Source: Chitiniphilus eburneus
GTDB taxonomy: Bacteria; Pseudomonadota; Gammaproteobacteria; Burkholderiales; Chitinibacteraceae
DNA length: 64,000 nucleotides
Direction: 5' to 3'
Assembly (NCBI RefSeq): GCF_005048205.1
Contig: NZ_SUMF01000006.1
Location: 62,001 to 126,000 of the forward strand
The notes under the pieces are model-generated. The model saw only the letters and a list, made by a program, of their open reading frames with translations. It ran no database searches and was not told the DNA's origin. The position numbers were made by a program, and so were the translations under genes. Shown in pieces: positions 9,136 to 15,839 of the stretch; position 1 is the stretch's first letter; every line of letters begins with the position of its first letter.

Positions 9136-11051
9136 TGCAACTGCGCTATCTCTCGATCCCACGATTCCGCAATCTGCGTAATGCCGAGCTGACGTTCGCG
9201 ACGCAACTGGAGGCCACGCCGGGCCGCCCGAATGAGGCGTCCCGGCCCATCCGCAGCCATGCGCTGATCGGCCAGAACGGCACGGGCAAGTCCAACCTGA
9301 TCGAAGCGCTGATCACCATCTTTCGCAATATCGATTTGAACCTGCCCAGCGAGACGCTCGACAAGCAACCATTGGATTACACGCTGGAATATGAGATTCG
9401 CGGACATATCGTGCGCATTCAGGCGGACACCCAAAAACAGCGGCTTCCGTACGTTTGGGTTGATGGAGAGCAGGTCAAACAGGAGTACCTGAACAAGAAT
9501 GATCCTGACAGCAAGGACGAGCGTCGCGGCCCACGTCTGCTGCCGAGTCATGTGTTTGCCTACTACTCCGGACGCAATGAACGGGTCGAGCTTCTATTTC
9601 AAGAGCATCTACGGCGCTTCAATGAACGACAAGAGATCACAACAGACGAGGTGATTTCACGCCGACGACTTGAAGAGTTTCCCGCCGATAAAGAGATCGC
9701 CAAGCTTGAAGCCAGACTGCGTGTCTTTAAAGAAGAAAACCTGACAGAAGAGCAACGCATCGAGTCGCAAGAAATTTTGCAGGCTCTTGCTCCCCTGCAA
9801 AATGAAAAAGCACGCTGGTTGAGTGCATCTGAACGCCAGCGGGAAACCCGACTAGCCAAGATTGGTGATGATCGTTTGCGTCGGCTTTTCTATTGCCGCG
9901 GCGGACATAGCCAACTGGTTCTGCTGGCTTGCCTGCTATTCGTTGCAGAAGACCCGGTGTTCCAGAAGGTATTGAAGAATCTGCACATCGAATCGCTGGA
10001 GTCTGCCCTGTTTGTGCTGAAAGAGCCGCACAAGCTGCGCGAAAAACGACTGGGGAGCAAGTTTGAAGAGAACGAGCTCAACGAAGGTGATCCGCGCTTC
10101 TGGTATGCGCGCGGCAATGTGGTGAGCGAGTTTCTCGACAAGCTGTGGCAAGTGGCCTGGGCACCAATTGCGCAGGAGGTGAAGAAGCAAATCGACTTCC
10201 GTGGCCGCACCGAGAAGCAACGCCAGCTCTACCTCTACGTGCCCAACCAGGCCAAGCTCAAGCAATTGGGCGAGCTGGTGGGCGGCACCGACAGATTCTT
10301 CCGCTACGCCGAAGGCGCCTACATCGGCGACCTGATCGAGGAAGTGCGCATTACGGTGAAGAAAAAGGACGACCAAGGTGGCAAGGTCAGCTTCACTCAG
10401 CTCTCGGAAGGCGAGCTGCAGATGCTCACCGTGCTGGGCCTGATGCGCATCACGCGTGATGACCACTGCCTGTTCCTGCTCGATGAGCCGGATACGCACA
10501 TGAACCCGATCTGGAAGCTGCGCCTGTTTGATGAAATCAAGGCCGCAATGGAAGATGAGCAGGGCTTGGGTGCCTCGGGTGAGTCGCAAGTGCTGCTGAC
10601 CACGCACGACCCCATCCTGCTTGGCGGTCTCAAGCGCGAGCAGGTGCATGTCATTCAACAACTGGCGTCGCACACGGAAATCGAATCGCCCGCGATTCAC
10701 CCGCAGGGTATGGGTGTTACAGGGCTGCTGAAGAGCGAGCTGTTTGGCTTGTCGTCGACACTGGATATCGAAACCGAGCGCCGCCTGAAGCGCCGTAACG
10801 ATCTGTTCGTCAAATCTCCGCGCACAGCGGATGAGGAAGCAGAGCTCACCTGCCTGTCGACCGAGCTGGCCGACCTTGGATTTTCCAACGCGGATTTTCG
10901 CGACCCGGACTACGCGCTGTTCGTGCGCAAGCTGGCCGAGCACCGCAAGCTGCGCCGCCCGAACCTGACGGCGGAAGAGATTGCGGAGCAGGACAAGATT
11001 GCCGAGCAGATCATCAACGAGATCCTGAGCGAGGAGGAAAACGACCAATGA
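9135..11051 (+). CDS. Restriction-associated SMC/OLD-like AAA ATPase (PtuA-like)
   Basis: A 638-residue ABC-type ATPase of the kind found inside type I restriction loci and in Septu/OLD-like defence systems. Walker A is GQNGTGKSNLIEA (46-58). A charged, probably coiled-coil stretch follows (about 170-260). Near residue 420 are the signature-like QLSEGELQMLTVLGL, Walker B CLFLLDEPDTHMNP and the switch histidine TTHDPILLGGL. There is no Toprim nuclease domain, so cutting would fall to the HNH protein encoded next, whose start overlaps this stop (ATGA). By analogy with PtuA/PtuB, the ATPase may sense invader DNA or nucleotide state and hold the HNH nuclease in check. The family call is firm; the sensing role is inferred. 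Confidence 0.85.
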   Translation: MQLRYLSIPRFRNLRNAELTFATQLEATPGRPNEASRPIRSHALIGQNGTGKSNLIEALITIFRNIDLNLPSETLDKQPLDYTLEYEIRGHIVRIQADTQKQRLPYVWVDGEQVKQEYLNKNDPDSKDERRGPRLLPSHVFAYYSGRNERVELLFQEHLRRFNERQEITTDEVISRRRLEEFPADKEIAKLEARLRVFKEENLTEEQRIESQEILQALAPLQNEKARWLSASERQRETRLAKIGDDRLRRLFYCRGGHSQLVLLACLLFVAEDPVFQKVLKNLHIESLESALFVLKEPHKLREKRLGSKFEENELNEGDPRFWYARGNVVSEFLDKLWQVAWAPIAQEVKKQIDFRGRTEKQRQLYLYVPNQAKLKQLGELVGGTDRFFRYAEGAYIGDLIEEVRITVKKKDDQGGKVSFTQLSEGELQMLTVLGLMRITRDDHCLFLLDEPDTHMNPIWKLRLFDEIKAAMEDEQGLGASGESQVLLTTHDPILLGGLKREQVHVIQQLASHTEIESPAIHPQGMGVTGLLKSELFGLSSTLDIETERRLKRRNDLFVKSPRTADEEAELTCLSTELADLGFSNADFRDPDYALFVRKLAEHRKLRRPNLTAEEIAEQDKIAEQIINEILSEEENDQ

Positions 11052-11905
11052 TATGGATCGACCTCGAAAACCGCTTGCCGACGGATACGGACATTCCGGG
11101 TTGGACGGCCTGGAGCCAAGAGAAGTGGGATGCCTGGCTGAAACGCTCGCAGGAATTGGTGAGTGAGCTTGCCGAACTCGAAGCAGCAGGCCAGCGCGAA
11201 GCACGCAATGCGCTGATCGACGCAAACAGCTGGCATTGGGCCGAGCTGAAGCCCTGGCTGCTAGCTCTGTCTCACGGCAAGTGCTGGTTCTCGGAAGCGC
11301 GCGAGCTGTATTCGCACTACGATGTTGAGCACTTCCGCCCGAAGAAGCAGGCCAAGGCACTCGAAGGTGACGAGCGCGATGGCTACTGGTGGCTAGCCTT
11401 CAACTACATGAATTTCCGCGCCTGCGGCAACGTGGGCAACCGCAAGAAAGGCGGCTGGTTTCCGCTGCGCACCGGTTCGATGTGCTCCACGTATGCGGCG
11501 CAATGCGAAGAGTCTGAAGCGCCTTATCTGATTGACCCAATCGACGAAGACGACGTGCAGCTCCTCGCATTCAATGAAGAAGGCAATGCGATACCGCGAC
11601 CGGGCTGTTCGGATTGGGATCGCCAGCGCGTTGAAGAGACGGTGAAGCGCCTGAAGCTCAATGAGCACCCCGCCTTGTCAGATGAGCGCCGCAAGGTGTG
11701 GCAGCAGGTTGATAACCTGATCGAGCAGTACAACAAAGCAAAGGCGCGCAATGACCTCGCAGCGAATCCAGCGGCCAAGGAGAAGCTCAAACATATTCGC
11801 CAGCAGATGCGTGCGCTCATCAGTCCCAAGGCCGAACTGTCCTCGGTTGCGAAATGGTGTGTAAAGCTTCGGAACGACCAGCAGCTACTCCATTTGATTG
11901 CCTGA
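11048..11905 (+). CDS. HNH-type nuclease partner of the ATPase (PtuB-like)
   Basis: A 285-residue protein. The motif CWFSEARELYSHYDVEHFRPKK (about 82-100) matches the E-H-F-R-P-K signature of retron/Septu HNH proteins, and WWLAFNYMNFRACGNVGN (about 117-135) supplies the second half of the HNH fold, with Asn in place of the usual second Cys-x-x-Cys. The start overlaps the ATPase stop by four bases, so the pair is likely made in fixed ratio. In Septu, PtuB is the effector nuclease bound to the PtuA ATPase. The rest of the protein is helical and unrecognised. I am confident of the HNH family resemblance and moderately confident of the Septu analogy. Confidence 0.8.
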   Translation: MIWIDLENRLPTDTDIPGWTAWSQEKWDAWLKRSQELVSELAELEAAGQREARNALIDANSWHWAELKPWLLALSHGKCWFSEARELYSHYDVEHFRPKKQAKALEGDERDGYWWLAFNYMNFRACGNVGNRKKGGWFPLRTGSMCSTYAAQCEESEAPYLIDPIDEDDVQLLAFNEEGNAIPRPGCSDWDRQRVEETVKRLKLNEHPALSDERRKVWQQVDNLIEQYNKAKARNDLAANPAAKEKLKHIRQQMRALISPKAELSSVAKWCVKLRNDQQLLHLIA

Positions 11906-11927
11906 AGCTTATACAGAAAGAGTCGCG

Positions 11928-13028
11928 ATGCCCATCCACCATGCCATCTGGCGCGTCGGCGAGACGCCCACCCTGCTGAACACCACTCGCCTGAACAACG
12001 AGCAGCAGCTCGAAGCCATGATCGTGCGCGATCCGCGCATTCTCTCCAGCGAGTGGATGTTGATCGGACGACAGGAGCGCACCAACGACGGTGGGCGCAT
12101 CGATCTGCTGGCGATTGCTCCAGATGGCTCCTTGGTCTTAATAGAGCTAAAGCGGGATCGCACACCTCGTGAAATAGTAGCTCAAGCCCTTGATTATGCC
12201 TCCTGGGTTTCCGAGTTAACGGCTGATCGCATAGCTCAGATATACCGCCGATTCTCTAACGGCGGCCGTTTAGATGAGGCCTTTTTACAGCGTTTCTATA
12301 CCCCTTTAGATGAAGAGGCTTTGAATCAATCACATCAGATTATCTTGGTCGCATCAGAGCTCGACCCATCTACTGAAAGAATTGTTACTTATTTGAACGC
12401 GCGCGACATCCCAATTAATGTGCTCTTCTTTCAGGTCTTCCAATTTGGCGAAGAAAAACTGCTGAGCCGGGCTTGGTTGCTGGACCCCGGCGAGACTCAG
12501 GTTAACGCAGCGCAATCAGCAACAGGCATAGGCAATGACCCTAAAGAACCTTGGAATGGTGAGTTTTATGTTTCTTTCGGTGACGAGAGCAGCAGAAGTT
12601 GGGAAGATGCTCGCCGATACGGATTCATTAGTGCTGGCGGAGGAGCTTGGTATAGCCAAACATTGAAACTGCTCGCCCCTGGCGATCGAGTCTGGGTGAA
12701 AATTCCAGGAAAAGGCTATGTAGGCGTTGGACGAGTTATTGAACCAATTCAATCTGTGAATGATTTCAAAATCAACACGCCAGAAGGCGAGAAAGCCGCA
12801 TTGGATGTGCTTGAGCATCGAGAAATTTATCGCGCCGAGGCAACTGACCCAGAAAAGGCTGAATACTTTGTTCGAGTAAAGTGGCTAGATGTAAAAGACA
12901 GTCAGAGTGCCATCAATGAAATTGGGCTTTTCGGAAATAAAAATACAGTTTGTAAGCCCACCACCCCAAAATGGCGACATACTATTGAGCGACTTAAAGC
13001 TCGCCTGCCAAATTGGGACCAGCCGTAA
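11928..13028 (+). CDS. NucS/DUF91-like nuclease fused to EVE/PUA-like domain
   Basis: A 366-residue protein. Residues 1-130 form a restriction-like nuclease of the NucS/DUF91 kind: Asp59 in GGRIDLLAI, Glu73-Leu-Lys75 in LIELKRD and a following Gln in VAQALDYASWV. Residues about 210-330 (GEFYVSFGDESSRSWEDARR, then LKLLAPGDRVWVKIPGKGYV) resemble an EVE/PUA-like fold, which in other nuclease fusions reads modified bases. I chose the ATG preceded by GAAAGAG rather than a TTG 30 bp upstream. It is the last gene of the operon and runs into a strong terminator. Base composition becomes visibly A/T-richer from about 12120 on, inside the gene. It may be a modification-dependent restriction nuclease; that function is inferred. 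Confidence 0.8.
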   Translation: MPIHHAIWRVGETPTLLNTTRLNNEQQLEAMIVRDPRILSSEWMLIGRQERTNDGGRIDLLAIAPDGSLVLIELKRDRTPREIVAQALDYASWVSELTADRIAQIYRRFSNGGRLDEAFLQRFYTPLDEEALNQSHQIILVASELDPSTERIVTYLNARDIPINVLFFQVFQFGEEKLLSRAWLLDPGETQVNAAQSATGIGNDPKEPWNGEFYVSFGDESSRSWEDARRYGFISAGGGAWYSQTLKLLAPGDRVWVKIPGKGYVGVGRVIEPIQSVNDFKINTPEGEKAALDVLEHREIYRAEATDPEKAEYFVRVKWLDVKDSQSAINEIGLFGNKNTVCKPTTPKWRHTIERLKARLPNWDQP

Positions 13029-13032
13029 TCTT

Positions 13033-13076
13033 GCATAAGAGAAAAGCCCCGCACTTGCGGGGCTTTTCTCTTATGC
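13033..13076 (+). terminator. Strong hairpin terminator of the defence operon
   Basis: A perfect 20-bp stem (13033-13052 paired with 13057-13076) with an ACTT loop, beginning five bases after the last stop codon of the operon. The stem has A-rich and T-rich flanks (GAAAAGCCCC / GGGGCTTTTC), so it can work on both strands and would also shield the operon from leftward transcription through nrdB. Confidence 0.9.
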
Positions 13077-13080
13077 CACA

Positions 13081-13148
13081 ATGAAATATTGTGTGTCGTC
13101 GGGTGAAAAATTATGCGTCGTAAATGAAAAATTATCTGTCGCCCGACG
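13081..13148. repeat. Three tandem 21-22 bp repeats, likely TnsB sites at a transposon end
   Basis: Units begin at 13081 (ATGAAATATTGTGTGTCG), 13103 (GTGAAAAATTATGCGTCG) and 13124 (ATGAAAAATTATCTGTCG), giving a consensus RTGAAAWATTRTSYGTCG with 21-22 bp spacing. Tandem binding sites of this length are the hallmark of Tn7/Tn5053-type ends. Beyond them GTCGCCCGAC (13138-13147) is a small palindrome, and the nrdB stop codon begins eight bases later. A canonical terminal ACA is not seen on the + strand, so the exact terminus is open. Confidence 0.65.
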
Positions 13149-13155
13149 CCGGCGC

Positions 13156-14274
13156 TCAGTCCCAGCTCAACGCCCCACCACTCTGATACTCGATCACGCG
13201 GGTTTCGAAGAAGTTCTTTTCCTTCTTCAGATCGATCATTTCGCTCATCCACGGAAATGGGTTGGTCACGCCGGGGAATAGCGGTTCCAGGCCAATCTGT
13301 TGCAGGCGGCGGTTGGCGATGAAGCGCAGGTATTCCTTGAATTGGCTGGCGTTCAGGCCCAGCACGCCGCGCGGCATGGTGTCTTCGGCGTAGGCGTATT
13401 CCAGTTCCACCGCCTTTTTGAAGAGTTCGTAGATCTCGGCCTTGAAAGTGTCGGTCCAGAGTTGTGGGTTTTCCAGCTTGATGGTGTTGATCAGATCAAT
13501 ACCGAAATTGCAGTGCATCGATTCGTCGCGAAGGATGTACTGATACTGCTCGGCAGCGCCGGTCATCTTGTTCTGGCGACCCAGCGCCAGAATCTGCACG
13601 AAGCCCACGTAGAAGAACAGGCCTTCCATGATGCAGGCGAACACGATCACGGATTTCAGCAGGCGTTGGTCGGCCTCAAGCGTGCCGGTCTTGAAGTTGG
13701 GGTCGGTCAGCGCGTCGATGAAGGGGATGAGGAATTCATCCTTGTTCCGGATGCTGGCCACTTCGTGATAGGCGTTGAACACTTCACCTTCGTCCAGGCC
13801 CAGGCTTTCCACGATGTACTGGTAGGCGTGGGTGTGGATGGCTTCTTCGAATGCCTGGCGCAGCAGGAACTGGCGGCATTCGGGCGCGGTGATGTGGCGG
13901 TAGGTACCGAGCACGATGTTGTTGGCGGCCAGGCTGTCGGCGGTAACGAAGAAGCCCAGGTTGCGCTTCACCAGCCGGCGTTCGTCTTCGGTCAGGCCAT
14001 TGGGGTTCTTCCACAGCTCGATGTCGCGCTGCATGTTCACTTCCTGCGGCATCCAGTGGTTGGCGCAGGTTGCCAGATACTTTTCCCATGCCCACTTGTA
14101 CTTGAACGGCACCAGTTGGTTGACGTCGGTGGTGCCGTTGATGATGCGCTTGTCCACCACGTTGACGCGGCCGTTGGCTGCGGCGGCAACCGGGGCGGCC
14201 GGCGCCGCGCCGGCCTGGGGCGCGGTGGGCTGCGGTGCGGCGGGGGTGATGATGTCGTCGTCGAAACTCAACAT
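13156..14274 (-). CDS. nrdB: Ribonucleoside-diphosphate reductase, class Ia beta subunit
   Basis: A 372-residue radical-carrying subunit of aerobic ribonucleotide reductase, which with NrdA makes deoxyribonucleotides. The diiron ligands are visible in [15 protein letters not shown] and DESMHCNFG, and the Phe/Tyr-rich radical-site helix in [18 protein letters not shown]. The C-terminus (QSGGALSWD) is the tail that docks on NrdA. The first 35 residues are a low-complexity Pro/Ala-rich extension, common in betaproteobacteria. It is separated from nrdA by two small exported-protein genes. The candidate transposon end lies a few bases past its stop, so this gene's 3' end may be the insertion target. 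Confidence 0.97.
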   Translation of the reverse strand: MLSFDDDIITPAAPQPTAPQAGAAPAAPVAAAANGRVNVVDKRIINGTTDVNQLVPFKYKWAWEKYLATCANHWMPQEVNMQRDIELWKNPNGLTEDERRLVKRNLGFFVTADSLAANNIVLGTYRHITAPECRQFLLRQAFEEAIHTHAYQYIVESLGLDEGEVFNAYHEVASIRNKDEFLIPFIDALTDPNFKTGTLEADQRLLKSVIVFACIMEGLFFYVGFVQILALGRQNKMTGAAEQYQYILRDESMHCNFGIDLINTIKLENPQLWTDTFKAEIYELFKKAVELEYAYAEDTMPRGVLGLNASQFKEYLRFIANRRLQQIGLEPLFPGVTNPFPWMSEMIDLKKEKNFFETRVIEYQSGGALSWD

Positions 14275-14302
14275 GGAACGATCCTTTTGCTTGCTTGTTC
14301 AG

Positions 14303-14333
14303 TGCCCGCGCCAACGAGTCGGTGGCGCGGGCA
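14303..14333 (-). other. Perfect 11-bp hairpin between lipoprotein gene and nrdB
   Basis: TGCCCGCGCCA pairs with TGGCGCGGGCA across a 9-base loop. There is no T run, so it is more likely an mRNA processing or stability hairpin, or a weak attenuator, ahead of nrdB than a true terminator. Confidence 0.45.
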
Positions 14334-14344
14334 GATCCAGGGTG

Positions 14345-14908
14345 TCAGGGTTGGGCCGCGCTGGAGAGCGGCCGGAAATCGATGTTGCGGGTGTCGGTCA
14401 CGCCCCACAGCACCTGGGCGTGATTCAGGTCGCGTGCCCGGGTATCACTGGTCTGGGCATCGGGCCGGTAGTTCAGGTTGATGTGCATCTGCCCGAGGTA
14501 GACCACCCGCCCGGCATCGACATGGAAGGGGTCGTTGCGGGGCACGGTGACGTATTCGCGATAGCGCCAGCCGCCAATTTCCTGCATCCAGCTTCCGTTG
14601 GCCTCGGTGATGCGGTAATCGCCCGCCGGCAGGTTGATCAGGAACAGGCGCCCCTTGCCATCGGGTTCGTCGCCGGGCGCACGGATGTAATCGGTGTACT
14701 GCTGTGCCTGCACATAGATGTTGCCGCCGACGCCATTGATGACTACGCCGGCCTGTGCGGTATCGGGATCGAAGCTGGTCATGGTAACGGCGATCAACGC
14801 GGCGCCCTGCCCTGGCTGAACGGCAAACTGACCGTTTTCCACCTTGGGGCGGAATGCCGCGCAGGCCGACAATGCCAGCGCCGCGATGATGATGATGACT
14901 CTACGCAT
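14345..14908 (-). CDS. Small lipoprotein of unknown function, paralogue of its upstream neighbour
   Basis: A 187-residue protein with a clear lipoprotein signal (MRRVIIIIAALALSACAAF; LSAC lipobox), so it is membrane-anchored, facing the periplasm or surface. I chose the ATG with CAGGAG upstream; 31 codons of open frame lie before it. The mature part is predicted to be mostly beta strand. Its C-terminal half (GRLFLINLPAGDYRITEANG, then GRVVYLGQMHINLNY, then TRARD) aligns with the gene just upstream (GKLLQLTVPPGPYLMRYVYG, NEVVYLGNLHVVLDG, LRARD), so the two arose by duplication. I do not recognise the family. Its place between nrdA and nrdB does not explain a role. Confidence 0.75.
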   Translation of the reverse strand: MRRVIIIIAALALSACAAFRPKVENGQFAVQPGQGAALIAVTMTSFDPDTAQAGVVINGVGGNIYVQAQQYTDYIRAPGDEPDGKGRLFLINLPAGDYRITEANGSWMQEIGGWRYREYVTVPRNDPFHVDAGRVVYLGQMHINLNYRPDAQTSDTRARDLNHAQVLWGVTDTRNIDFRPLSSAAQP

Positions 14909-14963
14909 GACCCTGCTCCTGGCCAGACCGCAAAAAGATAGGACTCCTGTCGCTGCGGAAGGT

Positions 14964-14991
14964 TGTGCCGGCCGCCCTGGCAGCCGGCACA
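14964..14991 (-). other. Hairpin after the exported-protein gene
   Basis: TGTGCCGGC (14964-14972) pairs with GCCGGCACA (14983-14991) across ten bases, beginning six bases past the stop of the upstream gene. There is no T run, so it may only partly reduce transcription into the lipoprotein gene. Confidence 0.4.
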
Positions 14992-14997
14992 CTTCGC

Positions 14998-15636
14998 TCA
15001 ATAGGGATAGGGCAAGCCGGACGGTTGCGGCAAGCGCAATTGCAGGTTGCTCATATCGTTGATTTCATCCTGCTGCGCCAGTGCGTAGAAGTCGCGAGCG
15101 CGCAGGTCGGAGACCACTGCCACCGGCGTACCGTCGAGCACCACGTGCAGATTGCCCAGGTAGACCACCTCATTGGGCGCCACGGTGTAGCGGTGCCCCA
15201 GCGGTATCCAGAATTCACGGCGTTTGTCCGCATCCTTGGGCTGATAGCTGCCGTAGACATAGCGCATCAGGTAAGGGCCCGGCGGCACGGTCAGTTGCAG
15301 CAGCTTGCCCACACCCGGCGGCTGGCCGGCAAAGTTCACCACGCGGTCCCGCGCCTTCACGCTCACCTGTTTCACACCGCCCGGCCCTTCGTAGACCAGG
15401 ATCGCATAAGCGTCGCTGGCGCCCGGCGGGGCATCGAAAGTCAGACTGCTGATCGTCACGGCGCGCCCTTCCGGGGCGCTCAGGCGTTTCAGTTCCACTG
15501 GTGGCGCCGGGGGGGCCTTGGGCTCGGCTGCCGCCTCGGCCGGTGCCGATGCCGACGCGGCGGCGGGTGCGTCTTCGGCCTGGGCGTGCATGGCCAGCAA
15601 CGCAGCCATGGCGCAGGCGATGAGCGATCGATTCAT
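14998..15636 (-). CDS. Exported periplasmic protein of unknown function
   Basis: A 212-residue protein with a cleavable signal peptide (MNRSLIACAMAALLAMHAQA, then EDAPAAA). A long Ala/Pro-rich linker (about 21-55) leads into a beta-rich domain. I chose the ATG preceded by AGGAG; an open frame of 32 codons upstream has no such site. The domain shares the order LxVPxGxY...VVYLGxxH...RARD with the lipoprotein encoded next. Both lie between nrdA and nrdB on the same strand and could be cotranscribed. The function is unknown. Surface or envelope binding is possible, but nothing in the sequence proves it. Confidence 0.75.
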   Translation of the reverse strand: MNRSLIACAMAALLAMHAQAEDAPAAASASAPAEAAAEPKAPPAPPVELKRLSAPEGRAVTISSLTFDAPPGASDAYAILVYEGPGGVKQVSVKARDRVVNFAGQPPGVGKLLQLTVPPGPYLMRYVYGSYQPKDADKRREFWIPLGHRYTVAPNEVVYLGNLHVVLDGTPVAVVSDLRARDFYALAQQDEINDMSNLQLRLPQPSGLPYPY

Positions 15637-15839
15637 AGTTACTCCTGCCATCTTGTTGTTATGAAATCTTTGCACTACCCGGCACCGCCCCTCCCCGGTG
15701 CCCATCGCCACCAGCGTGGCATCGCCACCCACCAGTCACGCACGCGGCGTAGCGAGCGGGCGGCGCGTCCCCGGTGCCGGGCCATCTCCGCCCGGGGCGG
15801 AGCCGACTCGGCGTCAGCGGGGACCTCGGCCTCCAGGAG

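Larger units (their letters stand above)
1..13148. mobile_element. Tn7-like transposon with defence cargo (partial)
   Basis: This is an inferred composite element whose left part lies outside the window. It joins a TnsB-like and a TnsA-like transposase reading left (1-1142), a small HTH protein (1380-1616), a type I restriction-modification and nuclease operon reading right (1922-13028), a strong terminator, and three 21-22 bp direct repeats (13081-13148) next to the 3' end of nrdB. Tn7-like elements typically have TnsA and TnsB in one operon, tandem TnsB sites of about 22 bp at their ends, and insertion just beyond the 3' end of a conserved gene. I found no matching repeats between 1143 and 1921, which favours the defence operon being cargo inside the element. 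The exact terminus and the target duplication cannot be fixed without the other end. Confidence 0.6.
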
